A stretch of DNA of 64,000 nucleotides from Viola odorata. Lineage: Eukaryota; Streptophyta; Magnoliopsida; Malpighiales; Violaceae. The translations under genes were made by a program, and so were the position numbers. How positions within the stretch are numbered: the stretch's first letter is position 1; each line of letters begins with the position of its first letter. The stretch is taken from positions 64,828,304 through 64,892,303 of the forward strand of contig OY829537.1 of NCBI GenBank assembly GCA_963691705.1, written 5' to 3'. The notes under the pieces are model-generated. The model was not told where the DNA came from. It saw nothing but the letters and a program-made list of their open reading frames with translations, and ran no database searches. Positions 11,691 to 23,677 of the stretch are shown piece after piece.

Positions 11691-11708
11691 TGGCGTCGTT
11701 GCCGGGGA
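11691..11708 (+). other. F: primer binding site
   Basis: TGGCGTCGTTGCCGGGGA directly follows the 5' LTR. This is the primer-site sequence characteristic of Athila-type elements, where a tRNA 3' end primes reverse transcription. E (34737-34755) and H (62064-62081) carry versions of the same site. Confidence 0.88.
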
Positions 11709-11740
11709 TTGAATGGAACTGATTTCTTTCTTTTATTTGT

Positions 11741-13213
11741 ATGACCAGGAGATCTGCACCAGACCTACTTCCCCTTGATCACGAGCTTACTAGAACAGAA
11801 AGGGAACTCCGAAGATAGGCTAAATGACCATCTATTCACCATAGAGAAGTTTCCCCTCCTGCCCTCGATAGAAATCTCTCTGATCTGGATAATCTCGGTA
11901 ATCTCTTTCACCAGACCTAGCCTACCTCTATCAAGACCTTGACGACGCAGGATTCGTCTACCCCGAGATAGCCATTATGGAAGATCCACCTCCACCGAAC
12001 GATCAGACCATTGATGACCTCAATGCTGCTCCTGAGGCACCTAGTAGTTGCATTATCTCGCCCGCTGTCCCTCACGACTGGACACTCAAGTCCTCCATTA
12101 TACATCATCTCCCTTCTTTCCACGGACTACCTAAAGAGAATCCTCATCGCCATCTGCAGCACCTTCACTTAGTCTGCGAGGCCATGAAGCCTACTAATGT
12201 CAATATCGACCAGGCCAAGCTACGAGATTTTATGTGGTCTTTGAAAGAAGCTGCCAAGGATTGGTTCTATGACCTTCCTCCTATATCTATTGCTTCTGGG
12301 GCCGATATGTCAAAAGCTTTCACCGATAAGTACTATCCAGCATCTACGATAAGTGTCACCCGCAAGCAGCTAGTCTCCATTGTCCAGAAAGATGACGAGA
12401 GTCTAGGGCAATACCATGAGCACTTCAAAAATATGCAGGCCTTGTGTCCCTGCACAAACTGACCGATCATGCCCTCATTCAGTATTTCTATGAAGGTTTG
12501 AAGCCAACAGGCAAGGCCTTGTTGGATGCCACAACCGGTGGTTCCCTTTGTGCCCTTACCCCAGCTGCCTCCAAAGCTATCATTGAGCTTATGGTCAAGA
12601 CCATTAGTGCATCCGACAAAGTGACAAATCACACTCAAGATGTCTGCGTTGCTGCTATGGAAAACCAGTTAACAACCATCACGAGCATGCTACAAAATAA
12701 GGTCGTAGGACAACCTGTCCAGGGCAAGCCCTGTCAGATTTGTAATTTTGTAGATCATGCCACAGACCCCTGTCCCTATATTCCTGATGAGATTCAAGTC
12801 AATGTTGTGGGAGGATACAATGTCCCGTATGGTCAGAACTACAATCAGGGCTAGAAGCACCCCAATTTTAGTCGGTCACACAACCCCCAATCGTCTAGCC
12901 CTAGTCAGCCATTACAGCAACATCAATATGGGAATCCATCTCTACCACCTTTCAATATGCAGAATTTTATGCCAAGGCCTACATATCACCACAACCAGCA
13001 GTACCAATATCAGCCCCCTTAGAGTAAGACTTTCATCGCTCCACCAGTTGATGAAGCAACTAATGACAGGAAAATCATCGCGGATTTGCAGAAGCAAATG
13101 AGTATCATGGCTGCCGAGATGAAAGAATTGAAGAACCAAGGCAGACTTCCTGGGCAAACAGAGGCCAACCCGAATCACAATGTATATGCCATGACACTCC
13201 TCAGCGGCACTTA
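11741..13213 (+). pseudogene. F: Athila-type gag, broken
   Basis: An ATG at 11741 (MTRRSAPDLL) starts the frame, which meets stops within 30 codons. The best preserved part is 11977-12462: PSFHGLPKENPHRHLQ, LRDFMWSLKEAAKDWFYDLP, then KYYPAS and VTRKQLVSIVQKDDESLGQY, the classic capsid core of Athila gag. A frameshift near 12450 moves the reading into the next frame (12444-12854: IQYFYEGLKP, then a Cys-rich CQICNFVDHATDPC segment near 12733, then PDEIQVNVVGGYN). Further stops and shifts occur to 13213. Gag would form the cytoplasmic particle. The gene is homologous to E's gag (33130-34702) but is on the opposite strand. Confidence 0.87.
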
Positions 13214-15060
13214 ACTGCCCTCGCGTGTATATTCGCATATAGGCCTAGACGTTGAAATACCTGAGCATGCATATCTAGGCCTCGACGTCGAACAAACCGC
13301 CGAGCTTGAGCCCGAGCCCAAGCTAGAAAAGAGCAAGACAAAGAAGCCACAAGAGTTCACTCAAGAGTACATCCATAAGATCCTTGAGCCACCTATCCCT
13401 CAACAACTAGTCAAGTCTAAAAAGGATAATGAGGACCATGAGATTTTTGAAATGTTTACCAAAGTGCAAGTTAACATCCCCTTGTGTAAGTTACCTTTTC
13501 CTTTTCGGTTTTTATGTTTCTTCTCATTTGCCTTTATGTGAGTCCCTTCTTCGCATTGAGGGCAATGCGTTGCCTAAGTGTGGGGAGGGACACTTTTGTG
13601 TTTGTGTTTAATTTGGGCAATTTTTCAAAATTTTTAGAACTTTTTAGGATTGATTTTCTATAAATACCCTTTTGCTAAGCTTGCACTGCCCTATTTTAAA
13701 ACCCCCTTGTTTGAGCACACACTTTTCACCTTTTGTGCACAGAAAAAACTATCATTCGTTGCATCTATGCCTGGACAAACACAACTTTTCCTGCTTGCAC
13801 TTATGACCAGTCTAGGCCTAGACACTAATAGTCGCAAAAAAAAAAAAAAGCACATTGTGAGCACTTTGAGCTTCCATGCCATATTTTTCATGAGTGTTAT
13901 GCTTAACTAGGCGCTAGCTAGATTTGCATGATATCCTTGGGTATAGGCACCATTAGACAAGGGAAAGCAACGAGATGACGAAAGACTTCGCATATTTTTC
14001 TTCTTTTTCTTTTCTTTCTCTCCCTTAGCTTTCTCTCTATCTTACCCTCGACACTTAACCTTCCCCTTTTCTGTTTCTCTTCTAACCATTTGAGCCATTT
14101 CCTTGATATTTCCTTGGTAGGTGAGTAACACTTTTCAAAACAAACAGCAAGGGCTAGAAGCAGAAAAAGATAAGTGTGGGGGAGATGAAGAACCAAAGTC
14201 TAAATGCTGAAAGTAGAGCCAGGGCAAGACAGTACAAAAAAATTATTGCGCCCATCCCTAGCACAAAAGAATAAGTGTGGGGAAGTAAAGGCAGCTAGGC
14301 CTTGAAGCTAAAAGCAGAAATATACAAAGAGAGCCAACAGCTGCAGCTCCCAGCCATGGTAAAATTGCGAGTCAAGAAAAGAAACATTTATGCATGCCTT
14401 CATCTTTATCTTAAAAAAAGAAAAAAAAAGAAAAAAAGAGAGAGAATAAAAGCAAAGCAGGCACAAAAAGCAGTAAGGATTGCCAGCTCTAGCCCAAAAG
14501 AGGATCTCCCACATAGAAAAGAAAGGAAGTCATCATCTAGCCCTCGCTGTCGCGCACCCAACAAGTGTTCACTCACCGACCTCTCCTTTTTCCAGCCAAG
14601 GAATCCCTCAACTCCAAATTTGTTCTCTTCGTCCTTCTTCTTTTCTTGTCTTTTCTTTTCCTTTCCTTTTCTTCTCTCTTCTTTCTTTTTCTTCCTTCTT
14701 TTCCATTCTCCATTCCTTCTTTTCTTTCTACCCAACTCATACCTTATCCTCTCTTTAAAATGCAAAGTACTTTCTGATTGCTAGATTTCCTTCGCATGTG
14801 TACTACGTACTCGGATTGATATGAAAACTATATTTTGTGCTGTGTTATTTGCATCTTGAGTGATTAAACACCTAACCTTCTTTGTGAGTGTGAGCGTAAA
14901 TACTTATCTATGTGAGGATTGTTGGTGAATATGCCTAGATTGGGAAAGCCTTACCTTTAGGGTTGTTATCCAACTGGTTTGGTGCAGATGCATGTCTAGG
15001 GAGAGTTGTATTTGATTTGGTGCAGAGTGTTGAGTGATGTGTTTATTCTTGTGCAGAGGT
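13214..15060 (+). other. F: linker relic and long non-coding 3' region
   Basis: 13260-13480 still reads like the gag-to-protease linker of Athila elements (EFTQEYIHKILEPPIPQQ, then DNEDHEIFEMFTKVQVNIPL). The sequence then jumps straight to 3' region text, including TTGCCTAAGTGTGGGGAGGG at 13571. All of protease to integrase is therefore missing at about 13480. There follow an A13 run near 13836, A-rich DNA near 14413, a pyrimidine tract (14580-14760), and a module near 14809-14970 shared with elements A and B. Open frames over the purine/pyrimidine tracts are low-complexity artefacts. Confidence 0.75.
14809..14975 (+). other. F: conserved 3' non-coding module
   Basis: Landmarks in order are CTCGGATTGA, GCTGTGTTATTTGCAT, GAGTGTGAGCGTAAA, GTGAGGATTG, TGGGAAAGCC and AGGGTTGTTATCC. 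The same landmarks in the same order and spacing occur in B (57950-58105) and on the minus strand in A (23206-23030). It lies directly upstream of the 3' LTR in F. The function is unknown. Confidence 0.7.
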
Positions 15061-16628
15061 TGATACCGTGTGTTCTGACTTGGGGCTGTTTTCAGTTTTG
15101 TGATTTGCCCTTATTTCCATCATTTTTGGGTGGAGTTCTGCGAATCTCAAAGCAGCGAGGCCAAGACATCCATTTCGCCGTCGAGCCACTATTTTTGTCG
15201 AGCCCTGGGAAATATTTCTTGGTCAAAGATTCGTTGCTGTGCTTCCACGTGTCCACCTTGCTAGCTCCCAAAAGATTCCATGCGCTTCTAGAATATTCCC
15301 TCGCTGTCAAATTCTGCGTCTTGCCCTAGCTGCTGATCAAGTCGTCTTGCCCTAGAAGACACCAAATAGAAAGATTCTCAAAAGATCCGCACGGGATTCC
15401 ATGCAGATTCCTCCTAGCATATTCTAGAATATTCTCTTAAGGACACGCTCCTTTGTACTCCCTCTTAGCTGGATTTTGTCCTCTTGTGGGCAAGAGGGTA
15501 TTTAAGCCTTAGTTTTAGGGTTTTTAGGGGGCATATCATATTTTCCCTTTTGGGAGCCGCCTCTTACATTTTCCTTTTTAGTTTTTCTTTGGGATTTATT
15601 CCTCCCTTTTGCTGGAGCAGCCGCCAACCATCAACTCTTCTTGAAACCAGAGCTTTTAGCTCCGGCCGGTATTTATTAAGCTTTTATTTCCTTTATTGCA
15701 TCTTTATCTTTTATCCTTTTTAGATATATTTTTATTTATCTATTAGCATGAGTGGCTAAGCACATCCGCTTAGCAAGGGTATTTTAAGGGTTGCTAAGGA
15801 GTAGTCAAGAGGCCAAATCGTTCTTCAGATATTCTTATTGTCCTATTTGATTGTTTGTCTTTTCATTGTTAATTCGTCTAGGGCAAGTTAGGAGCCTAGC
15901 TAACTAATAACTTGACCTAGGTGATTACAACCATTTCTTTGGTTATAACTAATGCGAAGCCTTAGAATAGAGTAGACACTAGATGGATTGTCATTAACTT
16001 GGTCCGTTCTATCTAGGGCAAGCGACCAATTAGGGAAACACTGCGAGTCTGACAAGCTGAGAGGTATCTCACCCTAGACGTGCCTTTCCTCCTCTTAATG
16101 GGCCTTTGGGTATTGCCTCCCCGCCCCGTGCCTGAGAGGAAGGCGAAGCGTTAAGGCTACCTTATAAACAGTGAAAACGGGGGGTAGCTTCTCTTACGAA
16201 GGAAAGCAGGGGGCCTAAACATACCTGGCCCCTATAGCACGTCTATGGCGTAGGAATAGAATATTTCTGCGCCGATGACTGACTAGGCCTCGACGCAACC
16301 CAAGATAATCCGTTGCTAAGATTCCCCCTTATTTGATTTTATCTCATTTATATCCCTTCTTATTTTGTTTATGATTGTTATTTCTGTTAATTTTATTATT
16401 TCTGTCATTGTTAGCTGTCCTGCCCTCGATCTCTCTCAGTTAACTAGCTTAACCAACAAACCCCCCTTGTGTTACTTTTTGGTTGCATTTATCTTTGTCA
16501 TACATCTAGGGCAAGTTGTCGACTTTCAATCTCTGTGGTTCGACCCTATTACCACTGTATGCAAATTAATTTGTGTATCTAGGCCTCAGGTTTTAATATT
16601 ATTTTTGACCCGTTTCGACGGCGAGTCA
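15061..16628 (+). repeat. F: 3' LTR
   Basis: It begins TGATACCGTGTG and ends CGGCGAGTCA, and is collinear with 10063-11685 apart from a shortened start (the first 50-60 bases differ) and scattered substitutions. The many differences between the two LTRs imply an old insertion. Confidence 0.9.
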
Positions 16629-16633
16629 ATGCC

Positions 16634-17382
16634 TGTGAGGAACATCTGATTTCTAGCTCCTATATTACCTGTGGCCTAACAGCGAGGCCAAGCAGCACAA
16701 AATATGTAATTGTCTTTCAACAGAGATGGCCAATAGAGACCCGCTTCTAAAACCTTTAGTGTTGTCTTCCAACAGGGATGGAAGGAACTTCATCTAGGGT
16801 CACACAACGTCAAATGATTTGGTATGAATATTATTTCCAAAGGTAAGGGTTGCCCCATGAGAAGTACTTGGCTTGTCTCCTGATCCGGTTCTGCTCTGAA
16901 GCGGTGGAATCGACAAGGAAATCTCCTGTGGCGCAAAAGTTAGCGATATAAGAAAACCATGGAAACTGAATAGCATGGGCAAGACAAACATGTTCATCCA
17001 GAAAGGTATCGCGGATGGGCGTCATGGAGTCATCCTCCTGAAATGGTAATCGGCTAAGATGATCAGCAACGGAGTTCTTAGTCCCTTTCTTTTCCTTTAT
17101 CTCCAGATCGAATTCTTGGAGCAAGAGGATCCATCTGATCAGACGGGGCTTGGCGTCGAGTTTCGTCAAAAGACATCTTAGGGCTGCATGATCAGAAAAA
17201 CAGTAAGTTTAGTACCCAAAAGGTATTGACGAAACTTGTCTAAGGCAAATACAACAGTTAAAAGCTCTTTTTCGGTGGTCGTGTAATTGTGTTGAGCTGC
17301 GTCCATGAGCTTCGAGGCATAGTAGATGACATAGACTTCTTTGTCCTTCTTTTGATGCAGTACTTCTCCAAGGGCGTTGTTA
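16634..17382 (-). pseudogene. E: RNase H and integrase zinc-binding region
   Basis: On the minus strand from 17382, RNase H motifs appear: YYASKLMDAAQHNYTTTEKELL (the Glu in TEKELL is catalytic in the family), then [15 protein letters not shown] frameshift near 17180 follows, and the domain ends with [15 protein letters not shown] and the conserved SVADHLSRL near 17050. After a spacer comes the start of integrase, with GLYWPSL and a Cys-rich stretch near 16720-16690 matching the zinc-binding HHCC region, though a stop interrupts it. The frame then continues into the core at 10057 once F is removed. The start of RNase H is cut by element A at 17383-17387. Confidence 0.85.
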
Positions 17383-19534
17383 CTGGCTGTCGCACCCCGA
17401 AAATAAAAATTCACGAGTATACGACGAATCTGAGACCTTACGATGCTTGGCGTAAAAGGACGCCTTGCAACATGCAATGAAGTCGCCACCCTAATTTTTG
17501 TCTCTAGGCTTAGGGAACCTAATCGTCATGGCATAAAAAATAAAAAAAGAAAAAAACTAAAGGCACAAAAAAGAGGGTCTAAACCCAAGAACAAAGGTTC
17601 GGGGTCGTATTATGGACTCGGGAAGGTGTTAGGTACCCGAGTCACATCCAAAAATGGTTACCGGTTGATAAGAGAGGTGTTTAAAAGATGTTTGATAAAA
17701 ATGCATTTTAAAAGGGGGTCCTCAGAGGAATCGTCACTTTAGTCTTTTCCATGATCGGGACCGTTCAGGAATAATTAATCGTTGGATGGGGTTACCATTT
17801 TAAAAATCTTTTCCGACGGGGTTACCATTTTCAAGACCGATCGATTATCCCTGATCGTAGTGTGATGGGACTGAATTTTCCGTAATGCCAAATGAGCGCC
17901 CTCTTTTTCATCATCGGGCCATGCATGATTAAATTAATTACTAAGTGATTCTATCATGGATTGCCAACAGAGTACAAATTTAAATAAGAGATATTTACAA
18001 TGATAAACCGATGTGGGATCGAAGCCACCAAACACATGCAGTCAATATAAGTGGAATTTAAAACAAATGAGCACGACATTTAAAGCAAGTCATTTAAACA
18101 AGTTGTTCATGTGGATTGATTTTAATTCTAGCAATTCTATATATTGTGCATACGATTAATATTTACGAAAAGCTTTGAATAAATAAAAGGGAAAGAAAGA
18201 CGTACTTTCGAGCGAAGCTTAAATTTTAAACCTACAAATTGAGAGTGTTAGTGATAGCTCAAAAAATAAATAAGCAGTTTATGAATGCGAGAATTTAAAT
18301 AAACAGTTGATATATATCAAAAAATTAAATAATGGTTTGACGCATACGAAGATAAGAACGACGATTTGAGGCATACAAAATTTAAATGGCGATTTGACGC
18401 ATGCGAGAAATTTATATGATGACAGTTGATAAGTGCGAGAATTTAAATGATGATTTGATGCATAGAAAAATTTAAATGATGATAATTGCGAAAAATTAAA
18501 GATTTGATGATTTGCAGAAAATTTTAAGTAGTTGATGATTTACAGAAAATTTAAACAATCGATGATTTGCAGAAAATTAAGTAGTTGATGATTTGCGGAA
18601 ATTAAAGCAGTTGATGATTTGTAGAAAAATTAAACAGTTGATATTTGCGAGAATTTAAAGCATTTGATATTTGTGACAATTAAAAATGCGACCGACCATA
18701 TAGGCAGTAAATTAAATGATTGAACTGAAATTACGGAAAGTAAATTGAGGAAAATTAAAGTGCTAAAAATTTAAACAGTTGATAGGTTGCGGAGAATAAA
18801 TTGCAGAAATTTAAACAGTTGATATGTACAAAATTTAAAAGCGAGAGTACAAAAAATAGTCATAATGGAATGCCCGAGTATTTTTACGAAAAAACGTGAT
18901 CCGAGATCTCGGAAAGAATGAAAATGGGCTGGGCCTAGCTTGAAAAATAAAAGAAATGGGCCAGGAATAGTTCCTGGCCCAACAAAATAAGATTTTTATG
19001 GTGATGGGCCAAGCCCATCACCTTTCTTTCCTTCCCGCGTGAACAACCCAAGCACTATTCATCGCCTTCCTCATGTCACCGGCGCCACTGCCGGCGACGG
19101 AGAGCACCGACCAGGCGGCCAAATCGCCTGGTTTTAAGCTCCGAGGAAAGCTCTTCTCCTCTACAACATGATCATGCAAAAACTAGGGATCGAAACACGC
19201 AATAACAACATTTAATTTCGTGAAAACGTCAAAAATGTTAATTAACAAAAAAATTAAAATTCGCTCTTCTCACTCAACGAATCAACAAATAAAAATCATG
19301 GTAATTATATACAGCATGCATATGAATTAATAAGACACAAACAAGCAATTGATTTAATCAAAACCACAACCAAATAATTAAAACCGAAAATGGCCGAAAA
19401 AGAGCAAGAAAATGCTTACAGAAAAAGCTTAAAACTATGGTGACTATCGCTCAAGATGAGCAATCTGTCAAGGAGGGAGAAGGAGCAACTCTTGCTCTGT
19501 GAATTTGTGTTGAAAAATGGAGAGGGGAGCTCTC

Positions 19535-19544
19535 TATTTATAGG
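19535..19544 (-). promoter_or_regulatory. A: TATA box in the 3' LTR
   Basis: Minus strand CCTATAAATA, conserved in the 5' LTR at 30051-30060. It lies about 200 bases downstream, in element orientation, of the W-box palindrome. Confidence 0.65.
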
Positions 19545-19752
19545 TGTTTTCGCGAGTGGAGGCGAGGCGCGGCGCTGCGCGTGGAGGAGCGGCTCATCGT
19601 GCTGGCGGGGCTATAGCTAGGCATGATGATGGCGGATGGGACAGGAAGCGACGGGCCTGGGCTAGGACGCGAGGGAGAGGGGACGGGAGCAAGCAGCTCG
19701 GTGGCTTGCTCTGCCGCTGTTTAAATGCACTATGCATGTAAATAGTGAGTCA

Positions 19753-19788
19753 TTGATCTGGTTGACTTTCCTTGGTCAACCAGATCAA
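19753..19788. promoter_or_regulatory. A: perfect 14-bp palindrome with W-box cores
   Basis: TTGATCTGGTTGAC and its exact reverse complement are separated by 8 bases. Each arm holds a TTGAC core. The same hairpin is at 30248-30283 in the other LTR, and a diverged version is at 1253-1295. A role in stress-responsive transcription of the element is an inference. Confidence 0.6.
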
Positions 19789-20469
19789 CGGTGATGATCA
19801 ACTTGGCCATTTAACTTTATTTAAATGGTCTTGAGCCATTTTTATGAACAAACGTTTCGAATTTTCGAGCCAAAAGTGCCAACGCGTAGAGAAAAATAAG
19901 ACGAGTTTAATAGTCTACAGTGAATGAAGAAAATTCTTCGTTTAACGTGTTTATTTTCTCGTTCGGAAACATGAATATGTTCGAATGAAAAATAAATGAC
20001 GTTGTGATGAAAATTGCACGAGACGAAGTTGATTGGCGTGTATGAGAAAAGGAGTAGGTAATTATCAACTAAAGAAATAACGCGTTCGATCAATGGTTCG
20101 AGCGAACTTACTCGGGTCCTACAAAAGCTCAAACAAAAATAATAATAAAATAAAAAATGCTAAAAAATATGATAAAATTCTAAAAATCCTAAATTTTATG
20201 CGATGACCTAAAACGGGAAAATAAATAGCAAATGACTAACGGATAATTAAAAATATGATTTTTAAGGCTGAAAATATTAATAATAATAATAATGAAAATA
20301 CGTGAGGAAAAATTAAAAATGCCATTTACGACACTGATGACAATAATAACGATGATAAAATGTGATGAGAATTAAAAATGAACTAATGACAGTAAATTAA
20401 TTAAAACGACAGTAAGTTAAGTAAAATAACAGAAATGATAAATTCAATTTAAATGACGTCAAAATTCGG

Positions 20470-21560
20470 GAGGAGGTATAATTTTGATGTTGTCGCTCTG
20501 GGAGGAGATAATCATTGATGTTACTCTGGGAGGAGGTATGCTGTTGATGTCACTCGGGGAGGAGATAGGTTTGGAAGCCTTTGACCGGACGTCCTGCAAA
20601 GATGTAAATTTAGATCTATACGGATATTAAGGGAAACATAAATTGTAGAATTGTTAATGACGACTTCCTTGACAGGAACAAAATGTGAGTTACGGAAAGG
20701 TGAATGATGACTCAACTAGGGGTGTAAATGCAAAAAGGTGTTATTCTAGGAGGAAGATGTAACGAGGTTTTGAAACGTAATGATATCACTCTGGGAGGAA
20801 AATGTAACTAATGTCACCCTAGGAGGGGGAAATGTAACGCTGTGACTCTGGGAGGAGGTAAATGCAAATGGTGTCACTCTGGGAGGAGGAAAATACAGAC
20901 GCTGTCACTCTGGGAGGAGGAAATGCAGTACGGAAATGTAAACAACGTCAATCCCGTAAGAGAAGACGTGAAATGCGGAAATTAAACTAAGGTCACTCTA
21001 GGAGGAGGAAATGCAAATGATGTCACTCTAGGAGGAGGAAAATGTTGATGATGTCAGTCTGGGAGGAGGAAATACAGTACGGAAATGTAAACGACGTCAA
21101 TCCTGTAGGAGAAGACGTGAAATGCGGAAATTAAACTAAGGTCACTTTAGGAGGAGGAAACGTGAATGATATCACTCTAGGAGGAGAAAAATGCTGATGC
21201 TGTCACTCTAGGAGGAGGAAATACAAAGTTGTCACTCTAGGAGGAGGAAATGTAAAAATGTGGAAATTTAAATGACGTCAATCCCGTAGGGTAAGACGTT
21301 AGGTGCGGAAATAAACTAATCGTCACTTTGGGAGGACGAAACGTAGATGCTATCACTCTAGGAGGAGAAAAATGCAAATGATCACTCTGGGAGGAGGAAA
21401 TGCGTGATGTCACTCAAGGAGGAGAATTTGATTATGCAGAAAAGTAGTCACTTAAGGAGGAGAATTTGGTTATGCAGAAAAGTAGTCGCTCAAGGAGGAG
21501 AATTTGGTTATGCAGAAAAGTAGTCGCTCAAGGAGGAGTATTTTAGATAGGAAAGTAGTC
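20470..21560 (-). repeat. A: tandem array 1, unit about 30 bp (GGGAGGAGG type)
   Basis: Repeated units read TCACTCTGGGAGGAGGAAAT on the plus strand, followed by about 10 variable bases. Higher-order copies of a longer block carrying GACGTCAATCCCGTA appear near 20950, 21090 and 21275. The right part changes to CGCTCAAGGAGGAG units. The array touches the LTR directly, with no polypurine tract between them. Confidence 0.92.
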
Positions 21561-21769
21561 GCTCAAGGAGGAGTATTAATTATGAAAAATATAGGGAACT
21601 CCAGAAATAATGCCAATTGTGGGAAAATAAATGCAGACTACTCGGATATTGAGGGAGAATGCAGAAATGCAGAAATGTAAATAACTTCTCTGATAGTGAG
21701 GAAAAACGTAAATTGCAGAATTGTAAATGAGAATTAGAACATACCTTTAGCCTGATGTTAGTTGATAGT

Positions 21770-22665
21770 AACGTACCTTTGAGGGAAATGTCTCTGATAG
21801 TGAGGACGTTGATGATCCTCTCTGATAATGAGGATGGTTGTCTCTGATATTGAGGAAATGATGATCTTCTCTGATAATGAGGAAATGATGATCTCTGATA
21901 CTGAAATCGGTTGTCTCTAATAGTGAGGACGTTTGACGATCTCTGATAGTGAAATCGATTGTCTCTGATAGTGATGACGTTGATGATCTCTGATAATGAA
22001 ATCGATTGTCTCTTGATAGTGAGGACGTTGATGATCTTCTCTGATAATGAGGAGATGTGGTCTTCTCTGATAGTGAGGATGTTTGATGATCTTCTCTGAT
22101 AATGAGGTTTGATGTCTTCTCTGATCATGAGGATGTTTGATGATCTTCTCTGATAATGAGGTTTGATGTCTTCTTTGATAATGAGGATAATGATGATCTT
22201 CTCTTCTCTGATAGTGAGGATATTTGATGATCTTCTCTGATAGGGAGGTTTGATGTCTTCTCTGATAATGAGGATGTTTGATGATCTTCTCTGATAATGA
22301 GGTTTGATGTCTTCTCTGATAATGAGGATAATGATGATCTTCTCTTCTCTGATAATGAGGAAAGTTGATCTAGTCTTCTCTGATAATGAGGAAAATGATG
22401 ATCTTCTCTTCTCTGATAATGAGAAAAGTTGATCTGGTGTTCTCTAATAATGAGGATAATGATGATCTTCTCTTCTCCGATAATGAGGAAAGTCGATCTG
22501 GTCTTCTCTGATAATGAGGAAAATTATGATCTTCTCTTCTCTGATAATGAGAAAAATGATGATCTTCTCTTCTTTGATAATGAGGAAAGTTGATATGGTC
22601 TTCTCTGATAATGAGGAAATGATGATCTTCTCTTCTCTGATAATGAGGAAAGTTGATTGGATTTT
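21770..22665 (-). repeat. A: tandem array 2, unit about 30 bp (CTCTGATAATGAGG type)
   Basis: Many copies of TCTCTGATAATGAGGA, followed by variable GATGATCTT text, run head to tail with length variants. Neighbouring units are more alike in the right half (22130-22660), suggesting recent local expansion there. Long minus-strand frames through the array are repeat artefacts. Confidence 0.92.
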
Positions 22666-23029
22666 AACGAAAATCCATGATGAGGGCATTACAATGATTT
22701 TTCATCGAAGACCCAATGGCAAGGGCTTTACAACGATGTTGTCATCGAAGACCAGTTGGTTGATTCCCCTGAAGCATATCTGTGTCCTGCAAATAGGAAG
22801 GAAGCAAACGCGAAACAACAACAGATAGAAAAAGAGAGAGCAAATGACCTATGTGAGAAATATCAAATATTCCTACATTTAATCCATGGCTTGCCCCCAA
22901 GTCTTTTGTTGGAATGAAAATGACCTCTTTGTTTAAGAAAAATCAATTCAAGTATTTTTTGAAAAATGTTAGTCCAAATTTCGTTATATAAATATGATTG
23001 ATACAAGTCTAGATAACGTCTACATCTTA

Positions 23030-23206
23030 TTCAGGAAATAACGACCTCAAGAATAAGACTTTCCCATGACACACAGTTGTAAGCAATCCTCACCAGATAT
23101 TAGTGTTTGCGCTCACGCTCGGAAACAGGGCTATGTGTTTACACTCCTAAAAATGCAATAAACATAGCACGAAAATTAAATTTGCAATGTCAATCCGAGT
23201 GAATAG
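23030..23206 (-). other. A: conserved 3' non-coding module
   Basis: On the minus strand, in order: CACTCGGATTGACATTGC, GTGCTATGTTTATTGCAT, GAGTGTAAACACATAGCCCT, GAGCGTGAGCG, GGTGAGGATTGCTTAC, CATGGGAAAGTCTTA and GAGGTCGTTATTTCCTGA. B carries the closest match (57950-58105) and F a more distant one (14809-14975). It has no open frame of note. Confidence 0.8.
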
Positions 23207-23433
23207 ACTTCAAATGAAGATGCACATGCATGGGTCTGCTAATAATCGAAAGGACTTTGCGAGGGAGAAAGAAAGGAGGAATTTGTAGAAGAAAGGAAAA
23301 GTGTTGTGTTTGTTTTTATTTTTATTTTTATGAAAGGTTTTAATGAGTTTGTGCTCGACGACTGACTGCGATGAGGACAAATCGTGGTGAACGATGCTTG
23401 ATGATTTGATTGAGGCGAAAGTGAAGTATACTA

Positions 23434-23677
23434 GTTTCTTCATCTTTCGCTAAGAACGCTCTTCCTATGATCGTCTTGATCGATTCCGATTGATGATTTT
23501 TTTCGTACTTGCTTCTACATTCATTGACTTGGGTTCTTTGAGATACCCTCTGTAAGTTTCTTCATCTTTTGCTAGGAACGCTATTCTTGTGATCATCTTG
23601 ATCGATTTTGATTGATGATTTTTTTCGTACTTGCTTCTACTTTCATTGACTTGGGTTCTTTGAGATACCCTCTTTTT
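23434..23677 (-). repeat. A: 122-bp tandem duplication
   Basis: GTTTCTTCATCTTT begins both copies, 122 bases apart (23434 and 23556). Both continue through GATCGAT, GATTGATGATTTTTTTCG and CATTGACTTGGGTTCTTTG, with a few substitutions between them. Confidence 0.85.

Larger units (their letters stand above)
10063..16628 (+). mobile_element. F: Athila-type gag-only LTR element
   Basis: F is 6566 bp with two LTRs (10063-11685 and 15061-16628) in direct orientation and the target duplication ATGCC at 10058-10062 and 16629-16633. Inside are an Athila-type primer site, a broken gag, a short gag-to-protease linker and a long non-coding 3' region. No protease, RT, RNase H or integrase is present in either strand between the LTRs. 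F therefore depended on enzymes from elsewhere. It lies in E's integrase gene in the opposite orientation. Confidence 0.93.
17388..20469 (-). repeat. A: 3' LTR (left copy)
   Basis: In plus orientation it starts TGTCGCACCCCGAAAATAAA, matching 28299 onward. It includes the CGATCGATTATCCCTGATCG block, short tandem repeats, GGGCC-rich U3/R text and a TATA box on the minus strand at 19535-19544. The match to the other LTR stops at ATTCGGG (20469), and an array of GGAGGAGG-type units follows instead of the expected TATCAACA terminus. It is longer than the right copy, largely because the right copy lacks about 0.5 kb in two segments (near 18530-18720 and 18985-19205). Confidence 0.9.

Noticed and set aside
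14302..14784. Open frames of 160 and 119 codons on the two strands in F
   Set aside because: They rest on A-rich and pyrimidine-rich tracts (poly Lys/Arg or Phe/Ser). The opposite strands are open too, as expected for low complexity.
16365..16649. Open frame of 94 codons at the end of F's 3' LTR
   Set aside because: It is LTR sequence; the matching stretch in the 5' LTR (11422-11722) is open in a similar accidental way, and it runs across the element boundary.
21580..22689. Minus-strand open frames of 182 and 81 codons in A
   Set aside because: They are translations of the CTCTGATAATGAGG tandem units and have no unique protein content.
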